Below the pieces are notes generated by a model. It was given only the letters and a program-made list of their open reading frames with translations. It was not told the DNA's origin and did no database searches. DNA of 64,000 nt from Plantago ovata (Eukaryota > Streptophyta > Magnoliopsida > Lamiales > Plantaginaceae): assembly GCA_028274465.1 (NCBI GenBank), contig CM051456.1:88088753-88152752 (forward strand). The letters are read 5' to 3'. This document shows, piece by piece, positions 35,654 to 47,192 of the stretch. Every line of letters begins with the position of its first letter. Within the stretch, counting starts at the first letter, position 1. Position numbers and translations under genes: made by a program.

Positions 35654-38600
35654 TCAGAGTAGTAAGCAATTGCCAGGTGGTTTGATCAGATTTGGTTCTT
35701 GTCTATAAGTCTTACCAATGGCAATTCTTCTTACTGAGACCTCGAGATTCAACCATCTCCCAGCAATATTTCTTGGGAGGGATTCTTCCCTTTGATTTCT
35801 TTGTACCTTGAGTTCAATCCATGTGAACATTTGGTTCAATATGGTTGTAGGAAAGAACTCATTCACCAGCAAATCTTCCAGCTTTAAGATCCAACAACCA
35901 TGAATGTTTCTGATTACATTCTGAGTGGTTTCATCATTGCTGGTCTTTGTATATTCGATGCTGGAGCCAATAGCAATGCTGGCCAGCCTCTTTTCTTCCT
36001 GTCTTTGCCTTCTTCTTCTTGATTTAGCATTGTCTTGATCTCTTGCTGAAGAGTCAGACGAGAAATGCTTTGAGTGGCCAGACGGAGTCAAGGCTGTTAA
36101 AGGTCTAGCTCTTATGGCTTGAGCTATTGTTTGATTGTCATCATCTTCATTCAGATTTTGATGACTTTCAGTATGGCAAAAATCTTGAGTTTCAGCAACG
36201 GTTTTTCTCTTTTTGGTACTTGCTGAATTCAACTCAGATTCTGCTTGCCTTTTAGAACTTTGCTCTTTTTCAGCAAGCGGTTCTATGGGCAGTGGCTCAT
36301 CAACAGCAGGAGGGGTTTGGTTTCTTTTTCTGGTACTTTTCTTTTCCCCCTTAGACATGGATTGCAACATCGGAGTGATGTGCAGAGAATAGAACTCATT
36401 GCAATTTTCAGCAAGAGTGCTTAAACTATTATACTTCATGATGATTTGTTGCTGATCAGAAGTCATTTTTGACAACTCTTTTTGAATGCTCATCATGTTC
36501 TCTTCATGTCTTTTCTCTGTTGCGGCCTTCTCATCCATGAAAGTCTGAGCCTTCACGAGAGCGGTCTTTGCTAGCTTGAGGGCTTGACTTACATCTTCTT
36601 CATAGATCTTGTCATAAAGACTGATGTCTTTCTGAGCTATTGTCAAAGTAGTAGTGCGTCTCAGCACTGTAGCCAATATTTTTCCAAAGTCAAGTGGGCT
36701 CTCAGCAAGCAATGCCTCATCTTCTGCTTTGCAGGCATCATGGACTTTCTTTAGTGCCAAAATTCTAGGAATAAACTCTTCAACTCTTGGGAACGACACT
36801 AGATGTGGTGTCAAGGAATGAACTTTTAGTTCTGAAGCAAACTGATCATCCTTTATCAGCAATTCTCCTCTTAGACCATCGTCTAAATCATTTATGTAAT
36901 CAGGAGGAGGGATTTGAACCACTTTTGGGTCTCTTTTGGATTGTTCATCCTCATTTTCTAATAAGTAGTCGTCATCCTCAGATTCATCAAGTTCAGCAAC
37001 CTTGGAACCTAAGTCAGCAGCTTCACTTCCTTTTTGTTGAGTGGTTGCTGATGGCAACACTTCAGACTCAACAACTGATGTTTCACCAGTAGTTAGTTTT
37101 AATTGAGTAGTTGCTGAAGGCAACGTTTGAGACCCAATGACTGGAGTTTCGCCAGTAGTTAGTTTTAATTGAGTTTGGGACTCAATAACTGGAGTTTCGC
37201 CAGTAGTAAATGGAAGGGAGGGGACTTCCTTTGATCTTACTCCTAAAGATTGACCAATTTCTAGATCCTGCGTATGCCTTGCATGGATCAAGAGACTGTT
37301 CTGTAGAGCGCGTTGGTAATCTTCATCCTGTTCATCATCATCATCAAGGTTTTCTTCAGTAACCTTGGCATCAGAAGTTGGACTTTTGCCATTTTTCAAG
37401 GCAGCCCTTTTTCTGGCATATTCCTCTTCAGTATCAGCACCTTGCACAGGTGCTTGATTTTCAGCAGCAGCAGGAGGAGGTTGAGATTCTTGCTGAGGTT
37501 GTTGTTGTTCAGCTTGCTGATTTTCTTGTGTAGTATTTTCAGCAACTGTTAATTTCAAACCTCCAGCATCAGTACTTGGACCTTGATTTTCATCATCATC
37601 GTCTTTCTTGTCCTTGGAATCTTTCCCTTCATCATCACTTGGATCAGTGGGAATGTTCTCATCTTCTTCCTCTTCATCATCATCGGTCAGAATTACTAGC
37701 TCAAGGTGCTTGTTTAAAGCAACACTTGTCACTTCCTCTTCCTCATTGATTTTGTGGGGATCAGCCACCACAGGTACAAATGAACCTTTGAGCATCACAG
37801 ATTTTTCAGCTGGAGAGGCACTCTTGAATTTTGCCTTCATATTCTCTCTGATTTGAGCAATCAGATTCGAGCTCATTTGCTGAGAATATGTCATTTCTTC
37901 AGGGAGGATGGAGTGAACAAATGTTTCGAGCTTCAGCAGAGAAGATCTCTTTTTCTCGTTTAAAAGATGAAGATGGAGATCAGAGAAGTCCATTCGCCTA
38001 TATCTTTGCCAGTTGCTGACGGACTTAGCAACTTGTGACAAAGTGGTTCTTTTGAAGTTCAAGTACAGTTCCTCAGAACTTACTTGTTGATCTTCAGTGA
38101 TGATTACCACTTCAGTGGTCTCCTTTTGCGCCTGAAAAAGAACATTATTTAGATCAGGATTTGTTTGGAAAATTGTTTTAGAGTTCAAAGCTGAAACATG
38201 AATTACCTGTTGAGATTCAGCAAGCTCATGTTGTACAATTTCCATTCCTTGAGGAGCTTGAATAGCATCCTCCATTTGTTCATCCTGAAATAAATTTGAG
38301 TTAGATACAAGTACTAAGCTGTCAAACTTAGTTTTATTACCAAAAACATTAACTACCTGCTGAGCAGGGAGTGTTGGTTCTGGTGCAGAGGCTTCAGCAA
38401 CCATCTGACTTGCATCTTGAGAAGTCTGTAGAGATAACATAATATTAGCAAAAGAATAAGTTTCAGAATTTGAAGTTTTACTGATGGTTGAATTAACTAC
38501 CTGCTGAAGAAGGACAGGTTGTGGCTCAGTCCTTTCAGCATTAACAGTTTCTTCAGATTCTTGGACTGTTTCTTCAGCAGACTTCTTGTCTTGCTCTATT

Positions 38601-40483
38601 TGAGAAAGCTGTGCGGTTTCATCAATCTCCCTTGTCTCTGAAATGACAAGTTGAGAAGAAGCATCTTGACCCTTGAGCTCACTGCTTGTCATGAAGACAT
38701 CAATGGATGATTCTTCAATCTCCAACTCCATTTGTTGGCTTATAGCTTCCAGTACAAGCTGGACTTTGTCGATTGATGTCTTGGGTGAACTTGGGCCAGT
38801 ATTCTCAGCATCACGAGATGCGTCGTTGAATAGTGCTTCTTGTGTTTCCGCAACTTCTGGAACTGGAACCATTGCTGTCTCAGCAACTGGTCCTTCAGCA
38901 AGCGGGGTTTCAGCAACTTGATGAGTTGTTTGTTCAGCAACCATCTTTTCAGCAGCATCAGCAAGTGCAGCTCTTTGCAGATCAGCAGCAATGTCACTTG
39001 CTGGTTCCATAGTTGGATCATCTAAATTATCTACAATGTAGATATCTGGAACTTGGGCAGGAATTTCATTTCCACTGCCTTGTGGTCTGTTTTCAGTAGA
39101 AGTATCAACGTTGAGTCGATCATTGAAGGCTTCCGCAAACACTTCAATGTTGCTGACATAGGCTTCAGTAACCACCTTGTCAACATCTACTGGCAAATGC
39201 GTTTCAGCATTTGTCTGGGAATTGTCTGAGAGGTCTTGGACAATAGGAACTCACTTGCGAGCCAGTGTCTTCTTCCTTGTGTTGCTGGTCCGTTTCCTCT
39301 TTGGTACGAGATTTGTTGATGACGCTGCAGTTTGAGTGTCATCATCAGCTTTCCTCTTTTTATTGTTAGATTTCTTCAGTTTCCCAGCAGACACGTCAGT
39401 AGTTGCATTTTCAGCAACAGCTGGTGTACACGTACCTTGTTGATCATCTATAGCAGTTTCATTTTTATCACCACCACCAACAGCAATTTCATCTCTAAGT
39501 TGCTGAGTGGTGACATCTGCAGCTGTTGTATACCTTTCTTGCTGGCTTGTGCTGACAACATTTGCAGCTGTTGTCTTCTTTGATTTTTCGAGTTTCTTGC
39601 CAGCAATCTTAGGTACATTCTGCTTGTAGAAAGATCTTCCCACATTGCATACAGATTTCTTGATTGACAATGGGTTTCTCAGCTGAATCCTGAAATGTTC
39701 AAGGATGTAGCATATCTTTATTCCATACATAACTGGAAAGGAAGGTGAGACCTTGTTGTCTTCTACCTTTACCTTGAACTTAGTAACACAATCAACAAGC
39801 CTGTTGAAAATGTACTTAGCCTAGTTAAGTTCCATTTTATTTTCATGGATATGCATCAGCAACGGCCATCTTCTCAGGCCTACTTGGCAGAGATGCTTTC
39901 TCTTAACGTGCTTTGTCCAAGTCACGGGAGCAATCTCGCCTTTCTTCATTTTCTCATTTCTGACGTCACTGTAGAAAGCTTCAATTTCATCGTCAGTGGC
40001 AGTGACGTCATCTTCAGTTCCAGTGGTTGGAATCTGAAAGATTTCCGCTAAATCAGTCCATTTCAGGACGATTTGCATGTTCTGAACTGCAGTAAAGATC
40101 ACTTTTTCAGTGACTCCTTTACTATCATTGAGGGACTCGATTTCTGCATTGTTGTAGTATTCCATTGTATCTATCATGCTCACTTGCTTAGTGCGAGCAG
40201 ATATAAAGTTCATGAGGCCTTGCTGCTTGATAAACTCAAGCGCCTCTTCATTCTCGTCATCGAGTTCTTGTTCATAGAAGTACCAAATGTACTTCTCCTT
40301 AGCAAAACCTCCCCATTGCATCAACATCTCACACTTTGCAGTGTCAAGATATGACGGAGGCATAGGTTTCAACACAACTTTCGTTGTGTTTGTTGCCGGA
40401 GTAGTCACCGGAGCAGTGCGTATCTCAGCACTGTCAACCTTAGATGACTTTGAGGACTTAGAAGACTGTCTCTTAGGTGCCAT
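35654..40483 (-). pseudogene. Accessory ORF2/ORF3 region of element H
   Basis: It starts MAPKRQSSKSSKSSK at 40483. The first domain contains LMQWGG, GLMNFISARTKQVSMIDTME, YYNNAEI and VTEKVIFTAVQNMQIVLKW, which resembles the putative plant transposon-protein pattern of the Gypsy ORF2s. Then come basic nuclear-signal-like patches (KKRKADDD, PKRKRT). A long acidic, Gln/Pro-rich part follows with DDDEEEEDEN, three TTGETPV repeats, a predicted coiled coil around KIYEEDVSQALKLAKTALVK, and an Arg-rich patch (KSRRRRQRQEEKR). The longest open stretch is about 1180 codons; there are about three breaks in all. It occupies the env-like position of SIRE elements but shows no membrane segment. Function is unknown. 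Confidence 0.7.
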
Positions 40484-41100
40484 TTCTTTTATAGAGAAGA
40501 AAATTGTGTACGAAAAGAGATAGTTTGCTTTTTGACCGGAGGTACAGTAGATTCAGGCTAAAATTTGCAGAGAAAGGAAATGTGAGTTAAAGAATTTTGT
40601 CATTTCTCTAACTCCTTCTTTATATAGTGACTCTGGTGTGTGAGAAACTCAATCGATTTGAGCTCTCAGCAAGGGTAAAATAGAGAAACATAGGCGTTAG
40701 TGGAGCCTTTGCATTAAATGCGTAGTGGCCCACTAACTTGAAACCGTCAGAGCACTCTCTCTCTTTGTTTTATTAACCGTTAGATCAGTAAATCCTTTTA
40801 ATCAATGGCCACGATTGAATTTCATGTCATGATTATTACGAGTTTATCTGTGCCCGATTAACGTCACAAATTGATTTTACCGAGTTTTAAGGGATTAGAT
40901 TTCTTGCTGAAATAGACAAGAATCGTTTTAGTGAGTTTGAATTATCACCCTAGATACTTGCTGAAAGTTCCCCCTTACTCAGATATCTCATATTTTCATG
41001 ATTTTAAAAGATATTTCTGATTTCCCGTATTAGTAAATTCTTTTGTACTTGAGATATCCTTTGGTAAAATCTGAGAAATGAGTTTTGCTCTTTTTCTGAG
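40484..41100 (-). promoter_or_regulatory. Putative internal promoter of H ORF2
   Basis: On the - strand the palindrome TAGTGGGCCACTA (40723-40735) is followed 97 bases on by TATATAAAG (40618-40626), 135 bases before the ORF2 ATG. D has the same two elements at 95-base spacing. The rest of the stretch is AT-rich and non-coding. Confidence 0.6.
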
Positions 41101-41391
41101 TTCACGTCTCAGAATATTTCCTTGATACTTGAATACCTGTTTCAGTATCTTTGATTGTCTGAATGCCTGTTTCAGCAATCCTTAAGGTTTTTCTCTTACT
41201 GAGTGTCTGTCTCAGCAAGTGATCAAGTTTGCTAACAAATACCTGTTTTGAAGGAAATACTTGTTGAATGCCTGTTTCAGCAAACATGTAGTGACTTATC
41301 ATTTCTTGGGAGAAATTAGTAGATGTAGCTTTTAAGTAAGTATACTTTGGCTTGTTGAATACCTGTTTCAGCATTCTGCCAAATGTATTCT
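41101..41391 (-). repeat. Hairpin-word array after H pol
   Basis: About six copies of a word like TTGCTGAAACAGGCATTCAG within 280 bases directly after the pol stop. The outer parts (CTGAA and TTCAG) are complementary. The array is shared with D (about 80-460). Confidence 0.75.
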
Positions 41392-43494
41392 TTATTGAGG
41401 TAGTTCAATCAATCCAAGGTTATACCTTAGCATTGCGAACCTATTATCTGGTAGAGGCTTTGTAAAGATGTCAGCAAGCTGATCATCCGTGCCTACTTTC
41501 ACAACCTCAATATCTCCCTTTTCTACTTGATCTCTAATGAAATGATGTCTAATATCAATGTGCTTAGTCCTTGAGTGAAACTTAGGATTTTGGGTGATTG
41601 CAATAGCACTTGTATTATCACAAAAGATTGGTGTTTTCTTTGCAGAAATACCATAATCTCTTAATTCTTGCTGAATCCATAGGATTTGAGCTGTGCAACA
41701 ACCAGCTGCAATGTATTCAGATTCAGTGGATGAATTGGACACACAGGTTTGCTTCTTGATGAACCATGATATTAATCTAGTACCCAAAAACTGACAAGTT
41801 CCAGAGGTACTTTTTCTATCATGAGTTGATCCTCCATGATCAGCATCAGAATAACCAACCAATTCTAATCCAGAATCTTTAGGATACCATAATCCAACAT
41901 TGACTGTACCTTTGACATATTTCAGTATCTTGATTGCATTTTTGTAGTGTGATTCTCTTGGATCAGATTGGAATCTTGCACACACACAAACATCATACTG
42001 AATGTCAGGTCTACTTGCTGTTAAATACAACAAGGAACCAATGAGCTTCCTATACTTGTGTTCTTCAACACTTTTATCTTCCTTAGTATAGCCCAATTTG
42101 GTACCAACACTCATAGGGATCTTTTCAGGTTTCTCATCCTCTTTGATCCTAAATTTTATGAGCATTTCTTTCGCATACTTTGCTTGATTTATGAATATTC
42201 CATCTTTGAGTTGCTTGACTTGCAATCCTAGGAAATAATTCAATTTTCCCATCATACTCATTTCAAACTTATTTGTCATGAGTTTGGCAAAATCATCACA
42301 AAGTTGCTTGTCCTTAGATCCAAAAATTATGTCATCCACATAAATTTGAACTAAGAGTATTTTACCATCATGGTTCATGGTAAATAAGGTTTTGTCAACT
42401 TCACCTTTCTTGAAACCATTTTCCAGCAAGAACTTAGCCAAGGTATCATACCATGCTCTTGGTGCTTGCTTTAGACCATATACAGCTTTATGAAGCTTGT
42501 ATTCCATCTTGATTTCTGAGGGAAGTTCAAAGCCATGGGGTTGTTCTAGGTAGACTTCTTCAACAAGTTCACCGTTCAAGAATGCACTTTTAACATCCAT
42601 TTCATAAACAATGAAGTCATTGTGAGCAGCAAAGGCCAAGAAAAGTCTAATTGCATCCAATCTTGCAACTGGTGCATAAGACTCATCATAGTCCAATCCT
42701 TCAGTCTGACAGTAACCTTGAGCACCTAAACGTGCTTTATTTCTTGTTACTTCACCAGAGTCACTCAGTTTGTTTCTGAACACCCACTTTGTACCAATAG
42801 CTTTCTTGCCTTCAGCAAGTGGTACAAGTTTCCAGACTTTGTTTCTTTCAAATTGATCCAGTTCTCCTTGCATTGCCTTTATCCATTCAGAATGCTTTAA
42901 AGCTTCTTCTATGATTTTAGGTTCAATTTCTAAAACAAAGTAAGAGAACAATGATTCTACTTCTACGACAATTGCTTCTTCAGCAAGTCCATGAGTAGCT
43001 TTGGATCTAGTCACTTGGCGTTTATTAATATCGCCAATCATATCCGTAGAGGGATGATCTCTAATACATTTATTAACAGGTTTTCTGCTTGTTGGATTAG
43101 GATATGTTTGCTCATCAGCATGTGACTCTTCAGTATGTACTTGTTCAGTACTACTGGGAATTTGTGTCTCTGGTGAGATTTGTTCATCAGCAACTGCTTG
43201 TTCAGCATTGGTTGATTGAGGTAGTTCATCAGCAGGCACTAGAGATTGCGTAATTGCAGCAACTTCCGGAGCAACCGCGTCTTTTGCTGGAAATTCTTTG
43301 TCGTGAACTATATTTATCTTGTCATGACTAGGGGGAGGAGAGTCATTGTCAGAATCATCATTTAGTTCAATTGACTTGATTTGCCTAGCATTAGATTCAG
43401 TTTTTTGTTCATGTATGATTAACTTTTTCATACATTCTGATATTTCTTCTTCAGCAGGCACTCCTTGTGACTTTTCGTAGAATACAACATGCAC
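41392..43494 (-). CDS. Reverse transcriptase-RNase H part of element H pol
   Basis: An open stretch of 700 codons. After an acidic linker it holds the Copia reverse transcriptase: [57 protein letters not shown] and the catalytic [10 protein letters not shown]. The thumb follows ([31 protein letters not shown]), then RNase H with [37 protein letters not shown] and [11 protein letters not shown]. It ends [12 protein letters not shown], typical of SIRE-type elements. It would copy the element RNA into DNA inside the particle. This part looks whole, which argues that H is young, but neighbouring parts are broken. Confidence 0.9.
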   Translation of the reverse strand: MHVVFYEKSQGVPAEEEISECMKKLIIHEQKTESNARQIKSIELNDDSDNDSPPPSHDKINIVHDKEFPAKDAVAPEVAAITQSLVPADELPQSTNAEQAVADEQISPETQIPSSTEQVHTEESHADEQTYPNPTSRKPVNKCIRDHPSTDMIGDINKRQVTRSKATHGLAEEAIVVEVESLFSYFVLEIEPKIIEEALKHSEWIKAMQGELDQFERNKVWKLVPLAEGKKAIGTKWVFRNKLSDSGEVTRNKARLGAQGYCQTEGLDYDESYAPVARLDAIRLFLAFAAHNDFIVYEMDVKSAFLNGELVEEVYLEQPHGFELPSEIKMEYKLHKAVYGLKQAPRAWYDTLAKFLLENGFKKGEVDKTLFTMNHDGKILLVQIYVDDIIFGSKDKQLCDDFAKLMTNKFEMSMMGKLNYFLGLQVKQLKDGIFINQAKYAKEMLIKFRIKEDEKPEKIPMSVGTKLGYTKEDKSVEEHKYRKLIGSLLYLTASRPDIQYDVCVCARFQSDPRESHYKNAIKILKYVKGTVNVGLWYPKDSGLELVGYSDADHGGSTHDRKSTSGTCQFLGTRLISWFIKKQTCVSNSSTESEYIAAGCCTAQILWIQQELRDYGISAKKTPIFCDNTSAIAITQNPKFHSRTKHIDIRHHFIRDQVEKGDIEVVKVGTDDQLADIFTKPLPDNRFAMLRYNLGLIELPQ

Positions 43495-43857
43495 TGATTC
43501 TTCAATCTTTTGTGCCTTTGTTGTAAACTCAATAAGCTTTACTATGCAAGGAGTAGCCGAGAAATATTGCTTCGTCTGCCTTTCGTTGAAATGTTCTTAG
43601 GTATTCTCCACCATTGCTAAGAACGAAACACTTGCAACCAAATACTCTTAGATGAGTGATGTTAGGAGGTCTTCCAACAAACAATTCATAAGGAGTTTTG
43701 TTGTATCCCTTAGTAATCAAACATCTGTTTTGAGTATAACAGGCGGTATTAATCGCTTCAACCTAATAAGCCTCACTTATTTCAGTGTCAGCAAGCATTG
43801 TTCTTGCGGCTTCTTTCAGGGTACGATTCTTCCGTTCAGCAACACCTTTTTGCTGTG
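43495..43857 (-). pseudogene. Integrase end of element H, left of B
   Basis: Encodes the Copia integrase C-terminal block NKTPYELFVGRPPNITHLRV and FGCKCFVLSNG, then [16 protein letters not shown] is inserted at its upstream edge; the rest of integrase continues at 60067. CTGTG (43853-43857) is the target duplication. The region is broken. Confidence 0.85.
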
Positions 43858-45113
43858 TGATGAATGTGTATTTTACACTTTCATTCGAGTCTTTTTCACC
43901 TATTTTAGATATCCTCTATGTTAATTTAGCTATATTTTAGTACATTTTATTAGAATAATGTCACGTTAACCATTAGATTTTATTTTACAGGTTTTGGTTG
44001 AAATTCAAGGATTTCCGGGCAATTACATTGAAGTTGACAAGGAATTGGTGTTCCAGAAGCCTATTTGGAGTATCTGAAGGTTTCCGGATAGGATTTGGAG
44101 TCTAGGGGTCGAATCTGGAGGTTAGAAGGCCACTAGAAGTCAGAAACCGAGTCCGAAAAGGTGAAGAAATCCAAAACCGCATCGAAAACGCGGAATTCCG
44201 CGAAAAAACCGGGGGGCGAACCGCCCCGTAGTTTTTCGGTGCCTATATATAGTTGCTCAGTTTTTCTCCGAAAATCATATCTTTCCAGACCTACTTTCTC
44301 ACCTCTCTCTATAGTTTTAGGTAGGAACTTCCCGGGGCCTGACCTGGGAGTTCTGTAGCTTAGGGGATACTTTTTCATAGCGCATTGGAGCTCGTAGGAT
44401 CGCAATTCTTCGGAGATTGACAACCTTCGGTAACTTGTATCTTACAGTTTAATCTACTTATTTTATATATCTTTCAATATGTTTTCTTCTATGATTTTTG
44501 TTGATTGCATGCCTATTATGAGTAGCTAAACTTATCGTTGGTGGTAGTATGTGAATTCTTAGCGAAGGGAAGATAATCATGCTAATGGCTATATCGCGCA
44601 TTATACTTCGTGTCATTGCTTTATTTCGTTGATCAGTTGCAACCTAAATTCTCGTATGTTGTATTAATTATTATGCACAATTGGACAGTTGTCGACCATC
44701 AGACCAATTATCTTCGTAGTGTTGAATAATTACGGAACACATTAGGACAATCGTGATTGACTTGTCAGACCAATTATCTTCGTAGTGCTTAATATTTGCA
44801 ACAGGACACTAGATTGATTCAAAGATCTCTATGCAAGACCGAGGAATTTATGCATGATTATCGACCCGTTATGTTAAGAAGGACCATACTATCACCAATC
44901 TCCATTATCTGCAAGAAACCCCCCTATTGCTATCTGTCTGCTGTTTTATATTCTCTTGTTAAATAGATAAAGCTAGTTATAGTCCTGAGAGAACGACACT
45001 CAAGTCATTCTACCGCTACACTATGGTTTTCGTTTTAGTTGTGGATTGCCCTTGGCTAATTACAAATTTATTTGATTCGTTCGCGTTGGAGCACGACATC
45101 CGCGCGTTCATCA
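43858..45113 (+). repeat. 5' LTR of element B
   Basis: TGATGAATGTG...CGTTCATCA. It carries a perfect 14-base palindrome CGCGGAATTCCGCG (44189-44202), a GGGGCGAACCGCCCC palindrome (about 44213-44227) and then the TATA box CTATATATAG (44243-44252). The same trio is in the 3' LTR. Confidence 0.9.
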
Positions 45114-45116
45114 AAT

Positions 45117-45134
45117 TGGCGCCGTTGCCGGGGA
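45117..45134 (+). promoter_or_regulatory. Primer-binding site of element B (tRNA-Asp)
   Basis: TGGCGCCGTTGCCGGGGA, three bases after the LTR, an exact match to the 3' end of plant tRNA-Asp. Confidence 0.95.
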
Positions 45135-45282
45135 CTATACTCCTTTTTTCAGTTTAATTTGTTTATATTTACAGCTTTAGATTCCTAATTCTATTAGTTT
45201 TAGTTTTCCTTTTTAATCTCTCTCTGATACTGCTTTCCTAGTCTGTTTCTAATCACCTTTCCTAGTCTGTTTCAGATTGTGT

Positions 45283-45767
45283 ATGCCGCATACACGTTCT
45301 GCAGGTACACCGCTTGCTGATTCAATTGCTGAGATTGACAGAGTCTACCACCAAAGAAGGCGACTACTTGAAAGGCGCGCACTAGAGGAAATAGAGGAAA
45401 CCGATTTCTCTGAATCTCTGCTCAGTCTCTTCAAGGAAATCGACGGAATGGCAGAAGCTAGACCACTGAAGGCATGGGTACAACCCACCAAGGATCGTAT
45501 GAGGGGACCGGCGATGGTTCTTTCGTTTGCAACCGAGATCTGGAGATCAAGAACCACGCATTCCAACAACTTCCGAGGTTCTATGGCTTATCAAGGGAAG
45601 ATGTGATGGGGTACTTGCATGATATCGATGATTTCGTCAACCAACTCCCACGACCCGGAGCTGACATAACAACGGATGAGTTGAGGATGAAGGTTTTTGC
45701 TATGGGACTTGGCCACAGAGCCAAGTCATGGCTGAGTTCTCTTCCAGCAGGCTCGCTGGACACTTGG
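45283..45767 (+). pseudogene. Gag N-terminal part of element B
   Basis: Starts MPHTRSAGTPLADSIAEIDR like A Gag, with DLEIKNHAFQQLPRFYGLS and QLPRPGADITTDELRMKVFA. It runs to the C insertion (target duplication CTTGG, 45763-45767) and resumes at 55548. Broken. The 150 bases between primer site and this start are an untranslated leader. Confidence 0.85.
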
Positions 45768-47152
45768 TGATGATGTCGTTTTTCACCAATTAAATTTGTT
45801 TAAAAGCCTAAGAACACTTATCACTACACAAACTAGAGTGCAATGGCAAGTTGTCCCCGAGTGTCGTTCTCTCGGGACCTAACGTGGCTTTGTTTGAGGT
45901 TTTTGCTAGTAATTTCAGTCAATGAGTTCAAATGTTTATAGAATCGTTTCCTTTGAACAAAGCAACGAGAAATCAGATTGTTGTAAACAAGTTTGGAAAA
46001 CAGTTGGTGGTAGAAATCAAATACACATGCATGGGTTACGAATATGCTCACAAGTTCAGTGCGTAAAACCTTCGAGCAAGTCTGCTAAGCAACTCGTCTA
46101 GGCAACTTTAAGACACACATCATAAAAGATCACTATCAATACTTTAGAGGTGCTTGTCACCAACACCATTTATCTAGCATGCTGCAAATCTCTAACATAC
46201 AATCCTATAGCTTTCATTGACCAAGAGTTTGTCACTATACTCAATTCGAATATATTTTATAGGCAACTAAGAATCATATGAAGGAATTTGCAGCAAGATT
46301 GAATCACAATCTCATGTAAGCATAAACATAACCCATAGCATGCATATTCTACATTCTACCACCAACACAAAAGATTTAGCTACTCATATTCATCAACATA
46401 GACATCAATTCATATGAATAATAATCAGAATACATCATATCAAACTACAAGACAAGAGAGTGATACAAGTTACCACCAAAGCTGTCACTAATCGGTGGAA
46501 ATCAAAGAAAACCTCTCCGTAGATGATTACAAAGGATGAATCTCAATCAAAACCTTGAATCCCAAGCTAAAAATCAATGTAATCTGAGTTTTCTCTGAGT
46601 TTTGGGGCTTAGGAGCTCTCCAAAACGAAGTTACAGTTCAAAAGATATTCAAAAAATGATCAAAGATCAGATCTAAGAAGGAAAATCCGAAAACGTAACC
46701 GCTGCCAAGCGGACCGCTTGGAGAAGCCAAGCGGAGCGCTTGGCAAACGAAGCGCTTCGCTTGGCTTCTGTGCCAAAGCTCCTGGAAACTGAAGCGGAGC
46801 GCTTCACTATTCCAGGCGCTTAGCTTGGCTCCTGGGCAGATTTTTTTCTTCAAACTCAGTCTTTTTGCCCTCGCATGGCCCTCGGGTGCCTTGGACTCAT
46901 CCTTCTCGATGCTTATTGATACTCAAACACTTACGAACAAGCCACGGAGATTGGGGAACTTCAACGGGGCCATCTTTTCCATCAAAAAGGCTCGTTTTTA
47001 GCTCCAAAAATGCCGTTTCGTACCTAAGTTCCTGAAAATGCAGAAAACACAAAACGTTACACTATTCTACAAAACTAACCAAAAAACAAGGCTAGAAGAT
47101 AGCAAAAGAAGGTATAAAAGACAAGATGAACGCGTCAAAAATACGTTCATCA
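45768..47152 (-). repeat. 3' LTR of element C
   Basis: TGATGATGTCG...CGTTCATCA. Contains a cluster of CCAAGCGGACCGCTTGG-type palindromes (46705-46834). No clear TATA box near them. Confidence 0.9.
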
Positions 47153-47192
47153 AACTCCCCAAACCAAACCTTTGCTTGTCCTCAAGCAACAA
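47153..47192 (-). promoter_or_regulatory. Polypurine tract of element C
   Basis: On the - strand AGCAAAGGTTTGGTTTGGGG, then AGTT against the LTR. It is nearly the same as in A and B. Confidence 0.85.

Larger units (their letters stand above)
35623..44774. repeat. 9.1-kb duplicated block, copy 2 (after the gap)
   Basis: Begins immediately after the N run with the sequence found at 26391 and follows it through H and into B's 5' LTR until the first copy ends. Beyond this point it continues into the rest of B. Confidence 0.95.

Noticed and set aside
35654-40483. Envelope gene in H, given the env-like position of SIRE elements
   Set aside because: I looked for a signal peptide, membrane segments and glycosylation-rich ectodomain and found instead basic patches, acidic low complexity and coiled coil.
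26391-44774. True tandem segmental duplication
   Set aside because: Possible, but both ends coincide exactly with the N run and the B insertion is at the same base in both, which fits overlapping contig ends better.
45117-45134. tRNA-Asp gene remnant
   Set aside because: Only the 18-base primer-binding complement is present, directly after the LTR; there is no cloverleaf.
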